From an uncultured Flavobacteriaceae bacterium (GTDB lineage: Bacteria > Bacteroidota > Bacteroidia > Flavobacteriales > Flavobacteriaceae): 64,000 bases of DNA. Shown here in pieces: positions 8,682 to 17,816 of this stretch. The position numbers and the translations under genes are program-made. The notes beneath the pieces are model-generated. The model made no database searches and had not been told where the DNA came from. It worked only from the letters and a program-made list of their open reading frames with translations. The stretch is taken from the NCBI GenBank assembly GCA_913065125.1, contig CAJYAG010000002.1, positions 310,001 through 374,000 on the forward strand, written 5' to 3'. Position 1 is the stretch's first letter, and each line of letters opens with the position of its first letter.

Positions 8682-10022
8682 TTATATTAAATTTCCATTT
8701 AATTTTTTATGCAATCGTATTGCGTAACTATCAGACATTTTAGAAACATAACTACAAATTTTCATAATTCTGTTGTATAAATTATCTGTGGTGTTTTTGT
8801 ATTCGTTGGGCAATAAGTTTAAGACTAGTTTATCATAATTTGATGCTGTTCCTAAATAGTTGTTATTTAATGCATTTACAAACACATCTAGTACATCGGC
8901 AATAATTTTATAGCCAGCAACTTCTTTTTCTACAACATCGTTGCTTTTGTAAATTTTATCTACACTTATTTTTAGGATGTCGTTTATTTGTGCCTCATAC
9001 TTACATCTGTCTAACAAACCTTTGTCAAATTCTCCTTTTAAAATAGCTTCTTCATTTGCTAAAAAGATATCAACTGTTTCATTTACCAACACACCAATTG
9101 CCAATGCGCGTAAATAACTTACTCTGTCTTTTTTGTGTTGTAAAGAATGATATTTCTTCGTATCAATGGTATCTTTTACTAGCTTTATCATAAACTCTAG
9201 CGCAAAATCTTCATCGATTAAACCTAAATTTATTCCGTCTTCAAAATCGATAATGGTATAACAAATATCATCAGCAGCTTCTACTAAATACGCCAACGGA
9301 TGTCTGTAAAAAGAAACATCGTTTGTGGTAGATTTACGCAGCAAACCCAATTCGTTTGCTACATCTAGAAAAGCCTCTTTTTCTGATTGAAAAAAGCCAT
9401 ATTTTTTATCGACAATATGTTTTGTTGGTTTTTTTGGCAACGATTCTTTCGGATATTTTAAAAACGTACCCAAGGTTGCGTACGATAATCGCAAACCGCC
9501 AGAAATGCCTTTTCTTGTTTCTGTTAATATTTTAAATCCGTTGGCATTGCCTTCAAAATCTATGAGATCTTGATATTCTTTTTCGGTAAGTTCTGTTTTA
9601 TATTTTGCGCCGTTTCCTGTTTTAAAATATTCGCCGATGGCTTTTTCTCCCGAATGTCCAAAAGGCGGATTTCCAATATCATGAGTAACAGAAGCAGCGG
9701 CTACAATAGCGCCAAAATCGTTAAAAGTATAGCCTAATTTTGCTAAGTTTGGATGACGTTCTAACAACACTTTTCCAACGCGTCTTCCAATACTTCTACC
9801 AACCACAGAAACTTCTAAACTGTGCGTTAAACGGGTGTGTACAAAATCGGTTTCTGACAACGGAATTACTTGTGTTTTGTCTTGCAAACTTCTAAATGCA
9901 GATGAAAATATAATTCTATCAAAATCTACATCAAAACCCAAACGTGTTTCGTCTTGTTGTGCTCTATGGCGTTTTTCTGTGTCGCCAAATCGTTTTAACG
10001 ATAGTAATTGTTCCCAGTTCAT
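8682..10022 (-). CDS. dgt: Deoxyguanosinetriphosphate triphosphohydrolase (dNTPase)
   Basis: A 446-residue HD-domain enzyme that hydrolyses dGTP (and often other dNTPs) to the deoxynucleoside and triphosphate. The HD motif is seen at His114-Asp115 in THDIGNPPFGHSGE, preceded by the conserved R-LTHSLEV segment and followed by the substrate-pocket part with HPLAYLVEAADDICY, which supplies the second metal Asp. The length matches the short dGTPase subfamily. Its position beside nrdBA puts dNTP breakdown next to dNTP synthesis, but the two are separated by a terminator and an intergenic repeat, so they are probably separate units. Confidence 0.9.
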   Translation of the reverse strand: MNWEQLLSLKRFGDTEKRHRAQQDETRLGFDVDFDRIIFSSAFRSLQDKTQVIPLSETDFVHTRLTHSLEVSVVGRSIGRRVGKVLLERHPNLAKLGYTFNDFGAIVAAASVTHDIGNPPFGHSGEKAIGEYFKTGNGAKYKTELTEKEYQDLIDFEGNANGFKILTETRKGISGGLRLSYATLGTFLKYPKESLPKKPTKHIVDKKYGFFQSEKEAFLDVANELGLLRKSTTNDVSFYRHPLAYLVEAADDICYTIIDFEDGINLGLIDEDFALEFMIKLVKDTIDTKKYHSLQHKKDRVSYLRALAIGVLVNETVDIFLANEEAILKGEFDKGLLDRCKYEAQINDILKISVDKIYKSNDVVEKEVAGYKIIADVLDVFVNALNNNYLGTASNYDKLVLNLLPNEYKNTTDNLYNRIMKICSYVSKMSDSYAIRLHKKLNGNLI

Positions 10023-10062
10023 TGTTGAATTATTAATTGATTTGTAAATCTACAAAATTGAT

Positions 10063-10080
10063 TTCTCGACTCCGCTCGAA
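10063..10080. repeat. 18-bp intergenic repeat, copy 2 (inverted)
   Basis: TTCTCGACTCCGCTCGAA is the exact reverse complement of 5859-5876 and is followed by AATGAC, a motif shared with the longer elements at 36125-36302 and 59678-59738. Confidence 0.7.
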
Positions 10081-10082
10081 AT

Positions 10083-10118
10083 GACAAAAAAAAGAGAAGC
10101 ATTTCAGCTTCTCTTTTT
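10083..10118 (-). terminator. Terminator of the nrdB-nrdA operon
   Basis: AAAAAGAGAAGC (10089-10100) pairs with GCTTCTCTTTTT (10107-10118) around a 6-base loop. On the minus strand the stem is followed by a T run. Confidence 0.8.
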
Positions 10119-10180
10119 CCCCTTTAATTTAATTTTTATGAAAAACTATTTTCATAGCAGTTCACAGATTTTGGATTTGA

Positions 10181-12565
10181 TTATGATCCACACATTAAGC
10201 AATCGTCTGGTCCGGCATTTTTAGATGCCTCTACCATTGCTTTAAATTCTTCTGGAGACATTGGTTTCTCCTCTTCTTTTTTCTCTTTTGATAAGGTAAA
10301 CTGAATGGCGTTTACTGCCGATTTTGTTCTTAAGTAATACATTCCTGTTTTTAATCCAGATTTCCATCCGTAGAAATGCATCGATGTTAATTTTCCAAAA
10401 TCTGGATCTTGCATAAACAAGTTTAACGATTGCGATTGATCGATAAAATATCCTCTATGGCGCGCCATATCAATAATATCTTTCATACTCATTTCCCAAA
10501 CTGTTTTGTACAATTCTCTTAATTCTGCAGGAATTTTTTCGATATGTTGTATCGATCCGTTTGCACGCATAATATCTTCTTTCATATCGTTGTCCCACAA
10601 GCCTAACTCTACTAAATCTTCTAGTAAATGTTTGTTTACAACAATAAATTCGCCCGATAAAACTCTACGCGTATAAATGTTAGAAGTATATGGTTCAAAT
10701 GCTTCGTTGTTTCCTAAAATTTGAGAGGTTGATGCTGTTGGCATCGGTGCAACTAATAACGAGTTTCTAACTCCGTGTTTCATTACTTGCTTACGCAATT
10801 TCCCCCAATCCCAGTTTCCGCTTAATTCGTCATCTTTAATTCCCCACATGTTAAATTGGAATTCTCCTTCAGACATTGGCGAACCTTTAAATGTAGAATA
10901 AGGTTCTTTTGCTTTTGCAATTTCCATTGACGATGTAACAGCTGCAAAATACATGGTTTCAAAAATTTCTTGATTCAGTTTTTTTGCTTCTTCGGATGTA
11001 AAAGGCAAACGTAAATTGATAAAAGTATCTGCTAAACCTTGAATTCCTAATCCAACGGGTCTGTGACGGAAGTTTGAATTTTCTGCCTCTTTCACAGGAT
11101 AGTAATTCATATCAATCACCGTATCTAAATTACGAGTTACTTTTTTAGTTACTTCAAATAATTTTTTATGATTAAAGAATTTTTCTCCGTTTTCTTTTTC
11201 TGTCACAAACATTGGCAATGCAATAGATGCTAAGTTACACACAGCAACTTCATCATTTGCAGTGTATTCCATAATTTCTGTACATAAGTTTGAAGAACGG
11301 ATTGTTCCTAAGTTCTTATGATTCGTTTTACGGTTTACAGCATCTTTGTACAACATGTACGGAGTTCCTGTTTCAATTTGAGATTCTAATATTTTCTCCC
11401 AAAGTTCTCTTGCTTTAATTGTTTTTCTTCCTTTTGCTGCAGCTTCGTATCCTTCATATAATCTTTCGAATTCATCGCCATATGAATCAAATAAATGCGG
11501 ACATTCATTTGGACACATTAAAGTCCAGTTTCCATCTTCTTGCACACGTTTCATAAACAAATCTGGAATCCACATTGCGTAGAATAAATCTCTTGCACGC
11601 ATTTCTTCTTTTCCGTGATTTTTCTTTAAATCTAAAAAGTCGAAAATATCTGCATGCCAAGGTTCTAAATACATAGCGAAAGAACCTTTACGTTTTCCTC
11701 CACCTTGATCTACATAACGCGCTGTATCATTAAATACTTTTAACATTGGTACAATTCCGTTTGATGTACCATTTGTTCCTCTAATATAAGAACCTGTTGC
11801 TCTAACATTATGAATCGACAAACCGATTCCGCCAGCAGATTGAGAAATTTTAGCAGTTTGTTTTAAGGTGTCATAAATTCCGCCAATACTATCATCTTGC
11901 ATTTGTAATAAAAAACAAGAAGACATTTGTGGTTTTGGTGTACCAGCATTAAATAAAGTTGGTGTTGCATGTGTAAAATATTTTTTACTCATCAACTCAT
12001 ATGTTTCAATCGCTTCGTCTATATCATTTTTATGAATACCAATAGAAACACGCATTAACATGTGCTGTGGACGTTCTGCAATTTGCCCGTTTAATTTTAA
12101 TAAATACGAACGTTCTAATGTTTTAAAACCAAAATAATCGTAATTAAAATCTCTATTGTAAATGATCGTAGAATCTAATTTTTCTGCATTGTCTTTGATG
12201 ATTTGATATACATCATCTGCCAACAACGGTGCTTTTTTACCAGTACGTGGATTTACATAGTAATACAAATCGTCCATAGTTTCAGAGAACGATTTCTTGG
12301 TGTTTTTATGTAAGTTAGAAACGGCAATTCTTGCAGCTAATTTTGCATAATCTGGATGAGCAGTTGTCATTGTTGCAGCAGTTTCTGCAGCTAAATTGTC
12401 TAATTCTGAAGTGGTAACTCCATCATATAAACCTTCAATAACACGCATCGCAACTTTTACAGGATCAACTATTTTGTTTAATCCATAGCACATTTTTTTT
12501 ACTCTAGCAGTAATTTTATCAAACATTACTGGCTCTTTTTTGCCATCTCTTTTTAGTACGAACAT
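10181..12565 (-). CDS. nrdA: Ribonucleoside-diphosphate reductase class Ia, alpha (large) subunit
   Basis: A 794-residue protein that reduces NDPs to dNDPs with the NrdB radical subunit. Residues 1-90 form an ATP-cone, the allosteric activity site that shuts the enzyme down at high dATP. The barrel carries the active-site cysteine regions ([21 protein letters not shown]) and ends in the redox-active C-terminal pair DDCLMCGS that is re-reduced by thioredoxin or glutaredoxin. It lies 94 bases downstream of nrdB on the same strand, so the gene order is nrdB-nrdA. An inverted repeat sits in the gap. A strong terminator follows. Confidence 0.96.
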   Translation of the reverse strand: MFVLKRDGKKEPVMFDKITARVKKMCYGLNKIVDPVKVAMRVIEGLYDGVTTSELDNLAAETAATMTTAHPDYAKLAARIAVSNLHKNTKKSFSETMDDLYYYVNPRTGKKAPLLADDVYQIIKDNAEKLDSTIIYNRDFNYDYFGFKTLERSYLLKLNGQIAERPQHMLMRVSIGIHKNDIDEAIETYELMSKKYFTHATPTLFNAGTPKPQMSSCFLLQMQDDSIGGIYDTLKQTAKISQSAGGIGLSIHNVRATGSYIRGTNGTSNGIVPMLKVFNDTARYVDQGGGKRKGSFAMYLEPWHADIFDFLDLKKNHGKEEMRARDLFYAMWIPDLFMKRVQEDGNWTLMCPNECPHLFDSYGDEFERLYEGYEAAAKGRKTIKARELWEKILESQIETGTPYMLYKDAVNRKTNHKNLGTIRSSNLCTEIMEYTANDEVAVCNLASIALPMFVTEKENGEKFFNHKKLFEVTKKVTRNLDTVIDMNYYPVKEAENSNFRHRPVGLGIQGLADTFINLRLPFTSEEAKKLNQEIFETMYFAAVTSSMEIAKAKEPYSTFKGSPMSEGEFQFNMWGIKDDELSGNWDWGKLRKQVMKHGVRNSLLVAPMPTASTSQILGNNEAFEPYTSNIYTRRVLSGEFIVVNKHLLEDLVELGLWDNDMKEDIMRANGSIQHIEKIPAELRELYKTVWEMSMKDIIDMARHRGYFIDQSQSLNLFMQDPDFGKLTSMHFYGWKSGLKTGMYYLRTKSAVNAIQFTLSKEKKEEEKPMSPEEFKAMVEASKNAGPDDCLMCGS

Positions 12566-12597
12566 AATTATTTAAGGTTTTTTTTGGTTGTTTGTTT

Positions 12598-12621
12598 TGT
12601 CAAAACATCCACTTTTTGACA
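12598..12621. repeat. Inverted repeat between nrdB and nrdA
   Basis: TGTCAAAA (12598-12605) and TTTTGACA (12614-12621) are perfect inverted arms with an 8-base spacer. In the nrd mRNA it forms a short hairpin without a following U tract, so it is not a good terminator; an RNA-processing or regulatory site is possible. Confidence 0.4.
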
Positions 12622-12659
12622 ATTATTTTTTATTGTATATTTTTTTAATGCGTAAATTA

Positions 12660-13631
12660 TTAGAAATCTGAATCGAAACTAATGCTTCCTGTTCCTCCAG
12701 ATTTTACTCCTGCCTTTTGATATTCTGATACTCTTTTTTCAAAGAAATTTGTTTTTCCTTCTAAAGAAATCATTTCCATAAAATCAAATGGGTTTGTTGC
12801 ATTGTATTCTTTTTCACAATTGAATTCTTCAAGCAATCTATCTGTTACAAATTCTAAATATTGTGTCATTAATTTAGCATTCATACCAATTAAACTTACT
12901 GGTAAAGATTCTGTAATAAATTCGCGTTCAATATTTAATGCATCAACAATAATTTCTCTAATACGATCTTTAGGAACTTTATTTATAATGTGATTGTTAT
13001 GTAAGTGCACAGCAAAATCGCAATGCATTCCTTCATCTCTAGAAATTAACTCGTTAGAAAATGTTAATCCTGGTAATAATCCTCTTTTCTTCAACCAAAA
13101 AATAGAGCAAAAAGCACCTGAAAAGAAAATCCCTTCAACAGCTGCAAAAGCTATTAATCGTTCAGCAAAAGAATCAGATTCAATCCATTTTAACGCCCAA
13201 TCTGCTTTCTTTTTAATTGCAGGGAAATTTTCTATTGCATTAAACAACTTGTCTTTTTCTGTTTCGTCTTTTACGTAGGTATCTATTAATAAAGAGTAGG
13301 TTTCTGAGTGGATGTTTTCCATCATTATTTGAAATCCGTAGAAAAATTTCGCTTCAGAAAATTGCACTTCATTTACAAAATTTTCTGCAAGATTTTCGTT
13401 TACAATACCATCAGAAGCAGCAAAAAAAGCTAAAATATGTTTGATAAAATAACGTTCATCATCGGTTAATTTATCGTTCCAATCTACAATATCTGCATGC
13501 AAGTCAATTTCTTCTGCTGTCCAAAAACACGCTTGTTGTTTTTTGTACCAATCCCACAAATCGGTATGTTGAATTGGAAAAATTACGAATCTATTATCAT
13601 TAGGTTGTAAAATTGGTTCTATAGCAGACAT
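12660..13631 (-). CDS. nrdB: Ribonucleoside-diphosphate reductase class Ia, beta (radical) subunit
   Basis: A 323-residue ferritin-like di-iron protein that makes the tyrosyl radical needed by NrdA. Metal-ligand helices are visible in [20 protein letters not shown], the [15 protein letters not shown] region and [15 protein letters not shown]. The C-terminal tail, which binds NrdA, ends in ISFDSDF. It is the first gene of the nrdBA operon. The 360-base upstream gap has no perfect -7 element but holds a 17-bp palindrome. Confidence 0.95.
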   Translation of the reverse strand: MSAIEPILQPNDNRFVIFPIQHTDLWDWYKKQQACFWTAEEIDLHADIVDWNDKLTDDERYFIKHILAFFAASDGIVNENLAENFVNEVQFSEAKFFYGFQIMMENIHSETYSLLIDTYVKDETEKDKLFNAIENFPAIKKKADWALKWIESDSFAERLIAFAAVEGIFFSGAFCSIFWLKKRGLLPGLTFSNELISRDEGMHCDFAVHLHNNHIINKVPKDRIREIIVDALNIEREFITESLPVSLIGMNAKLMTQYLEFVTDRLLEEFNCEKEYNATNPFDFMEMISLEGKTNFFEKRVSEYQKAGVKSGGTGSISFDSDF

Positions 13632-13793
13632 TCTTGTATAAAAATTTTAGTTGTTTTGAAAATCAGGGTTTTTGTCGAAAAAGACGTTAACAAAGATTGA
13701 AAAATTTGACTGAAAAATGAAGCTATACTTATTCACAAAAAGTTGAAGTTTTTAACAAAATCTTCACATTTGTGTTTTTTTTGACTTAAAAAA

Positions 13794-13810
13794 AATAAGT
13801 TCAACTTATT
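13794..13810. promoter_or_regulatory. Palindrome upstream of nrdB, possible operator
   Basis: AATAAGTT-C-AACTTATT is a perfect 8+1+8 palindrome about 165 bases before nrdB. A related AAGTTGAAGTT lies at about 13740. The rest of the 13632-13946 gap is AT-rich and shows no gene. It does not resemble an NrdR box closely; its role is a guess. Confidence 0.3.
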
Positions 13811-13937
13811 GATTATCAATAAATTAATTTTTGTTTTTTTTACAACACCCTGATTTTATTGACTTCTTCAAAAAACTTAATTTTACTTTTTTGAAAATAG
13901 GACAATGCTATTTTTATTTTTTTATGTTGCTTTTTTG

Positions 13938-13971
13938 TCAAAAAAAAATGACTCCTAAATTTGGAGTCATT
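13938..13971 (-). terminator. Terminator of the small lipoprotein gene
   Basis: AATGACTCC (13947-13955) pairs with GGAGTCATT (13963-13971); the minus-strand hairpin is followed by nine Ts. Confidence 0.85.
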
Positions 13972-13992
13972 TTATTAAAAAAGTGGTGTATT

Positions 13993-14520
13993 TTATTCTT
14001 TTATTGTTGCTGTTAAGCTAATACTTACTTCAACTTTAAAATCCATTGGTCCCGCATCAGAAAGTGCATTTCCAGATAAAGTTATTACTGTTGAGGTATT
14101 ATTTACAAAAGCATCTTCTAATTTGCTTAAAACAGCAGCATCAGAAACTGTAAAAATAGTTTCATCAGTTACGGCTTGAGAAATATTTAGGTTGGTAATT
14201 GTACCAACTTCAGTATCATCAAATTTTAAAACTCCAGACGGAATTGTACCTTCTGTATTTCCAGAAAAGTCTTTAAACTTATACGTAAATGAATTGATTT
14301 TTACAGCAGTTATTTTATCTACATATTCCGCAAAATCTCCTGATCTAAGATCTATTGTTTCGGTCAAATCAAATGTTCCGGTTGTTCCTGCGGTTTGAGG
14401 TACATTTACATCGATGCTTTCTGTTAAATCGTTATCAACCTTTAATTCTAACAGCTCAAATAAACTACCACAAGAAATTGTTATTGTTGCTAACAACACG
14501 AATACTATTATTTTTTTCAT
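13993..14520 (-). CDS. Small lipoprotein of unknown function
   Basis: A 175-residue protein, start chosen at the MKKIIVF signal peptide (14520); an in-frame ATG nine codons earlier would add a poor N-terminus. The signal ends in ITISC, so it should be lipidated and face the periplasm or cell surface. The rest is beta-rich with repeated T/V-D-T patterns and no recognised domain; it might adopt an immunoglobulin-like or jelly-roll fold. It stands between DUF3109 and its own strong terminator. The function is unknown. Confidence 0.7.
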   Translation of the reverse strand: MKKIIVFVLLATITISCGSLFELLELKVDNDLTESIDVNVPQTAGTTGTFDLTETIDLRSGDFAEYVDKITAVKINSFTYKFKDFSGNTEGTIPSGVLKFDDTEVGTITNLNISQAVTDETIFTVSDAAVLSKLEDAFVNNTSTVITLSGNALSDAGPMDFKVEVSISLTATIKE

Positions 14521-14548
14521 GATTCTTGGTTTTTTGTAAAAATACAAT

Positions 14549-15121
14549 TTAGTTTTTTAATTGCTTCTCTGCTACTTTTTCTAATTCGGCATACCAATCT
14601 TCTCCAAATTTACGAACTAACGCCTGTTTAACAAACTTATATACTGGCACTTGTAATTCTTTTCCTAAAGAACAAGCGTCATCACAAATTTCCCATTTGT
14701 GATAATTTACAGCAGAAAACTCTGCATAATCTCTAACTCGTATTGGGTATAAATGACAAGAAACGGGCTTTTTCCAATCGATAATTCCCTGATTATAAGC
14801 TTCTTCAATTGCACATAATGCTGTTTTATTTTCATCAAAAATTACATATGCACAATCTGCATTGTTAATTAACGGTGTTTCTAATTCTCCAAATTCGCTT
14901 GTTACCCAAGTTCCTTGGCTTTCTATTACGTCAATTCCTTCTTGGCGTAAAAAAGGTTTTACCTTCGGATAAATCTCTTCTAAAATTTTGGTTTCTTCTT
15001 TTTCTAATGGTGCGCCAGCATCACCATCAATACAGCAAGCACCTTTACATGCAGATAAATTACAGACAAAATCTTTTTGAATAACGTCTTCCGAAACAAT
15101 TGTTTTTCCTAGTTGAAACAT
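14549..15121 (-). CDS. DUF3109 family cysteine-rich protein
   Basis: A 190-residue cytoplasmic protein. The N-terminal CNLSACKGACC cluster plus later cysteines (ADCAY, ALCAIE, SCHLYPIR, CDDAC) are typical of DUF3109/YkgJ-like proteins, thought to bind zinc or an iron-sulfur centre; no biochemical role is established. The start was set at MFQLGK because a -7 element (TATTTTTG) ends four bases before this ATG; an upstream ATG would lie beyond the promoter. It is divergent from marC, and both have clear promoters in the short gap. Confidence 0.82.
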   Translation of the reverse strand: MFQLGKTIVSEDVIQKDFVCNLSACKGACCIDGDAGAPLEKEETKILEEIYPKVKPFLRQEGIDVIESQGTWVTSEFGELETPLINNADCAYVIFDENKTALCAIEEAYNQGIIDWKKPVSCHLYPIRVRDYAEFSAVNYHKWEICDDACSLGKELQVPVYKFVKQALVRKFGEDWYAELEKVAEKQLKN

Positions 15122-15125
15122 ATCG

Positions 15126-15133
15126 CAAAAATA
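15126..15133 (-). promoter_or_regulatory. -7 element of DUF3109, four bases from the ATG
   Basis: Minus-strand TATTTTTG, spacer CGAT, then the ATG at 15121. It predicts a leaderless transcript, as for dxs and panD. Confidence 0.55.
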
Positions 15134-15176
15134 CATTTATTTTACAATTATTCACTTTAAATCAATCTAACTTACC

Positions 15177-15184
15177 TAATTTTG
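15177..15184 (+). promoter_or_regulatory. -7 element of marC
   Basis: TAATTTTG, 21 bases before the ATG at 15206. A TTG inside this element is in frame but is not the start. Confidence 0.55.
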
Positions 15185-15205
15185 CCAATTATAAAATCAA
15201 CCAAA

Positions 15206-15790
15206 ATGAATTTAGATTTTAAAGAAATTTTCACAGCCTTTATGGTTTTGTTTGCTGTAATTGATATTATTGGAAACATTCCTATCATTATTGACTTACG
15301 TAAAAAAGTAGGTCATATTCAATCAGAAAAAGCCTCAATTATTGCAGGTATTTTAATGATTCTTTTCTTGTTTCTTGGTAAAAGCTTATTAAGTTTAATT
15401 GGAATTGATGTAAATTCTTTTGCGGTTGCAGGTGCTTTTATTTTGTTTTTTATCGCTTTAGAAATGATTTTAGGAATTACCTTATACAAAGATGATGGAG
15501 AAGCTTCTCCTATTACTGCATCTGTTTTTCCGCTAGCATTTCCATTAATTGCTGGCCCGGGGAGTTTAACAACTTTGCTTTCTTTACGAGCAGAATTTAG
15601 CATAGAAAACATTATTGTTGCAGTACTTTTAAATGTTGTTGTAATTTATATTGTCTTAAAAACTTCGTCTAAAATTGAGCGTATTATTGGTCAAAACGGA
15701 ATTAGTATTATTAGAAAAGTATTCGGAGTTATTTTATTGGCAATTGCCGTAAAACTTTTTGCTGCAAATATTAAAGCATTATTTATTTAA
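15206..15790 (+). CDS. MarC family integral membrane protein
   Basis: A 194-residue protein with six predicted membrane helices, matching the MarC/NAAT family (conserved N-terminal FTAFMVLFAVIDIIGNIPI and the internal PLAFPLIAGPGSLTTLL segment). The family was once linked to multiple antibiotic resistance but its substrate remains unclear; some members are amino-acid carriers. The start is ATG 15206, downstream of a -7 element. The next gene begins two bases after the stop, so the two are co-transcribed. Confidence 0.88.
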   Translation: MNLDFKEIFTAFMVLFAVIDIIGNIPIIIDLRKKVGHIQSEKASIIAGILMILFLFLGKSLLSLIGIDVNSFAVAGAFILFFIALEMILGITLYKDDGEASPITASVFPLAFPLIAGPGSLTTLLSLRAEFSIENIIVAVLLNVVVIYIVLKTSSKIERIIGQNGISIIRKVFGVILLAIAVKLFAANIKALFI

Positions 15791-15791
15791 A

Positions 15792-16403
15792 ATGATTTTT
15801 GATTCACTTATTATTGGAGGTGGTGTTGCAGGAATGCAATGTGCTTTGGTGTTGGGTTCTGCTAAAAACAAATCCTTTGCTGCTGATAAAAATATAGGAA
15901 TTATCATCAATCAAAAAGCATCGCATTTGCAAAATGCCTTATTTAATAATGTATTGGGGTTGAGTCCAAAAACATTAGGCAAGGACATTTTAGAAGTTGG
16001 TAAAAAACAATTGACAGAATTGTATCCTGATGTACATCAAATTACAAACGAAAAAGTGATTTCTGTTGTTGATTTGATTGACGGTACTTTTAAAATAGTA
16101 ACAAACAAAAATAATTATCAAAGTAAAATTGTTGTTGTTGCTTTAAATTATTCTAAACCTTTTTTAATAAAAGGGTTAGACAATTATATAATTCCGCACC
16201 AAAGAGCAAATCCAAAAAAAGATAGAGTTCAGTTACAAAACAAAGATTTTTTAATAAAAGAAGGATTGTATGTTTGTGGTACAATTGCAGGAATTAGAAG
16301 TCAGTTTGCCATTGCAGCTGGAAGCGGAGCAATTGTAGCAACAGATATTTTAACACTTTGGAATCATGGAAATCACACTAAAGTTCATGATAAAGCACAA
16401 TAA
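15792..16403 (+). CDS. Short FAD-dependent pyridine-nucleotide-disulfide-type oxidoreductase
   Basis: A 203-residue protein with an N-terminal Rossmann FAD motif (IIGGGVAGMQCAL, about residues 6-18) and a C-terminal segment GLYVCGTIAGIRSQFAIAAGSGA that resembles the FAD-binding GD motif of thioredoxin-reductase relatives. It lacks the redox CxxC and the NAD(P) domain of full thioredoxin reductase (about 310 residues), so it is a single-domain flavoprotein. It is tightly coupled to marC (one base between stop and start). Substrate and partner are unknown. Confidence 0.7.
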   Translation: MIFDSLIIGGGVAGMQCALVLGSAKNKSFAADKNIGIIINQKASHLQNALFNNVLGLSPKTLGKDILEVGKKQLTELYPDVHQITNEKVISVVDLIDGTFKIVTNKNNYQSKIVVVALNYSKPFLIKGLDNYIIPHQRANPKKDRVQLQNKDFLIKEGLYVCGTIAGIRSQFAIAAGSGAIVATDILTLWNHGNHTKVHDKAQ

Positions 16404-16435
16404 AAAAAGTTACCCTAAAATAAGAAAATCGCTTA

Positions 16436-16466
16436 TTGAATAGTATTATGCTGTTATATATATTTG
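16436..16466 (+). promoter_or_regulatory. Full -33/-7 promoter of an intergenic small-RNA candidate
   Basis: TTG at 16436-16438, 20-base spacer, then TATATTTG at 16459-16466. This is one of the best promoter matches in the window, yet no convincing gene lies between it and the terminator about 120 bases later. Confidence 0.55.
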
Positions 16467-16471
16467 TAAAG

Positions 16472-16593
16472 TAATGTTTAATGAACATTAAATCAATCTA
16501 ATAACAAATTAATACATACCCCCCAAAAAAAATCTATCCCCCAAGATATTTTTTAAAAAGAAGCTAAACTAGCAACATAGTTTAGCTTTTTTT
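16472..16593 (+). ncRNA. Candidate small RNA of about 120 nt
   Basis: Between a good promoter and a strong terminator there is no plausible gene. The predicted transcript starts with a small hairpin (TAATGTT 16472-16478 / AACATTA 16484-16490), then a single-stranded AU-rich linker with two C runs (CCCCCC and CCCCC), then the terminator hairpin. Unpaired C-rich stretches are a common seed type in bacterial small RNAs that bind G-rich translation starts. An AGGGG run lies just beyond the terminator at 16611. The only reading frame inside is six codons. A leader of something downstream is less likely because the terminator ends it. Confidence 0.45.
16561..16593 (+). terminator. Terminator of the small-RNA candidate
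   Basis: AAGCTAAACTA (16561-16571) pairs with TAGTTTAGCTT (16578-16588) around a 6-base loop, followed by a T run ending at 16593. It is about 160 bases past the FAD protein gene and could also end that transcript. Confidence 0.85.
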
Positions 16594-16673
16594 ACTGTAA
16601 AAATTAAACAAGGGGAAAATGGGTATTCAGAAACTATTAGAATTGTTTAACACAAAATAACTTCTCTTTTAAG

Positions 16674-17036
16674 TTAGGCTTTTTTTATTGCCTCTATTAA
16701 TTTATCAAAATCTTTAGATTTATCAAAAAAGGCAGATGCTCCATATTTTAAGCAAATGTTCTTTAGCTCTGTGCTAATAGAAAAAACAAAAACTTTTTTT
16801 TCTATTTTTTTTTCTTTAAAATGTTTTAATATTTCAATGCCATTCCCGTCTGGCAATTTTAAATCGAGTATTAAAAATTTAAATTTCATCTCATTCAAAA
16901 AAGCAATTGCTTCTTGTATAGATTCAGCTAACCGTATATCTACTATAGTATTAAGTTCTTTAGTTGCCTTAAGGATTTTTTTTCCTATAAAAGAATTATC
17001 CTCTACTATTAGTAGATTATTTGATGTGTTTTTCAA
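16674..17036 (-). CDS. Single-domain response regulator (receiver only)
   Basis: A 120-residue CheY-like receiver with no output domain. The acidic pair Glu12-Asp13, phosphoacceptor Asp58 (LILDLKLPDG), the Ser/Thr switch in FSIS and the Lys in FFDKSKD are all present, so it should be phosphorylated. It probably signals by protein contact, perhaps in a relay with the large histidine kinase at 17817-21083. It has its own promoter. Confidence 0.85.
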   Translation of the reverse strand: MKNTSNNLLIVEDNSFIGKKILKATKELNTIVDIRLAESIQEAIAFLNEMKFKFLILDLKLPDGNGIEILKHFKEKKIEKKVFVFSISTELKNICLKYGASAFFDKSKDFDKLIEAIKKA

Positions 17037-17060
17037 ATTAAAAATTTAATTTTTTAGGTA

Positions 17061-17068
17061 CAAAGTTA
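17061..17068 (-). promoter_or_regulatory. -7 element of the single-domain response regulator
   Basis: Minus-strand TAACTTTG, 24 bases before the start codon at 17036. Confidence 0.5.
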
Positions 17069-17194
17069 ACTGAAGGGGATAACAAATATAAAGTCTTCTA
17101 TTATCTGTCTATATAAGCAAAATTCTTAATTTTTTAACAAAGGAACTTATTACTGTTATTAAAAATCTAACTTAATTAACCCTTTTAGAATCGC

Positions 17195-17811
17195 TTATTT
17201 TGTCAATTCTTGGGTGCTGTATAATTCTGCTTTATTAATAGCATTGTTTTTATGAGCGTCAACAGTTTTTGAACTTAAAAACAATAATATTCCTAATTCT
17301 TTAGAAAAAACACCTTTCGCAATAAACAGTATTACTCCTTTTCCTCTAGAACTTAGTGATGCTTTTTTTAGAACTTCGTCCTTTTAAGTAGTGTAAGGAA
17401 TTCTTGATTGATATTTCTTGAAAGATATTTTTTGTTTTGCATTACTGTAGAAATCGCTATAATTAATTCATCCGCATCTCCATCTTTTAACAAGTATCCA
17501 AAAGCACCCGCCTTAAACATTCCTTGAATAAATTGTTTGCCAGAATGCATAGAAAGACCAATTATTTTTATCTCTGGCTGGGCTTTATGGATTCGTTTTG
17601 CCGCTTCAATACCATTTAAACCTGGCATTGAAACATCCATAATAATAACATTTGGCTGTAATTTTGAAGCTGCTTCTATGGCTTCTATTCCATCGGAAGC
17701 CTCACCAATTATTAGCATATTAGATCTTTGCTCTATAATGTTTCTTAGACCATCTCTAAGAAACTTATGATCATCGGCTAATAGTATTTTAATTTCATCT
17801 GTATGAATCAT
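17195..17811 (-). pseudogene. NarL/LuxR-type response regulator, DNA-binding domain cut off by a frameshift
   Basis: The open part (17368-17811, 147 residues) is a complete receiver: Asp13-Asp14, phospho-Asp59 (VIIMDVSMPG) and LLKDGDADE with the conserved Lys. It stops after LLKRTKF. In the next frame, from about 17370 to the stop at 17195-17197, a LuxR helix-turn-helix can still be read: SLSSRGKGVILFIAKG, then KELG and TVDAHKNN. Two Glu of the usual REKEVL are Gly, so the domain has drifted since the frame was lost. Five bases separate it from the kinase gene, so it is the likely cognate regulator. The receiver may still be made and act without DNA binding. Confidence 0.75.
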
Positions 17812-17816
17812 ATAGG

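Noticed and set aside
12598-12621. nrdB-nrdA inverted repeat as a transcription terminator
   Set aside because: The minus-strand hairpin has no U tract after it and lies inside an operon.
17360-17400. Programmed -1 frameshift to join the receiver and the HTH
   Set aside because: No slippery heptamer stands in frame before the stop, and the HTH has lost conserved residues, so gene decay is the simpler reading.
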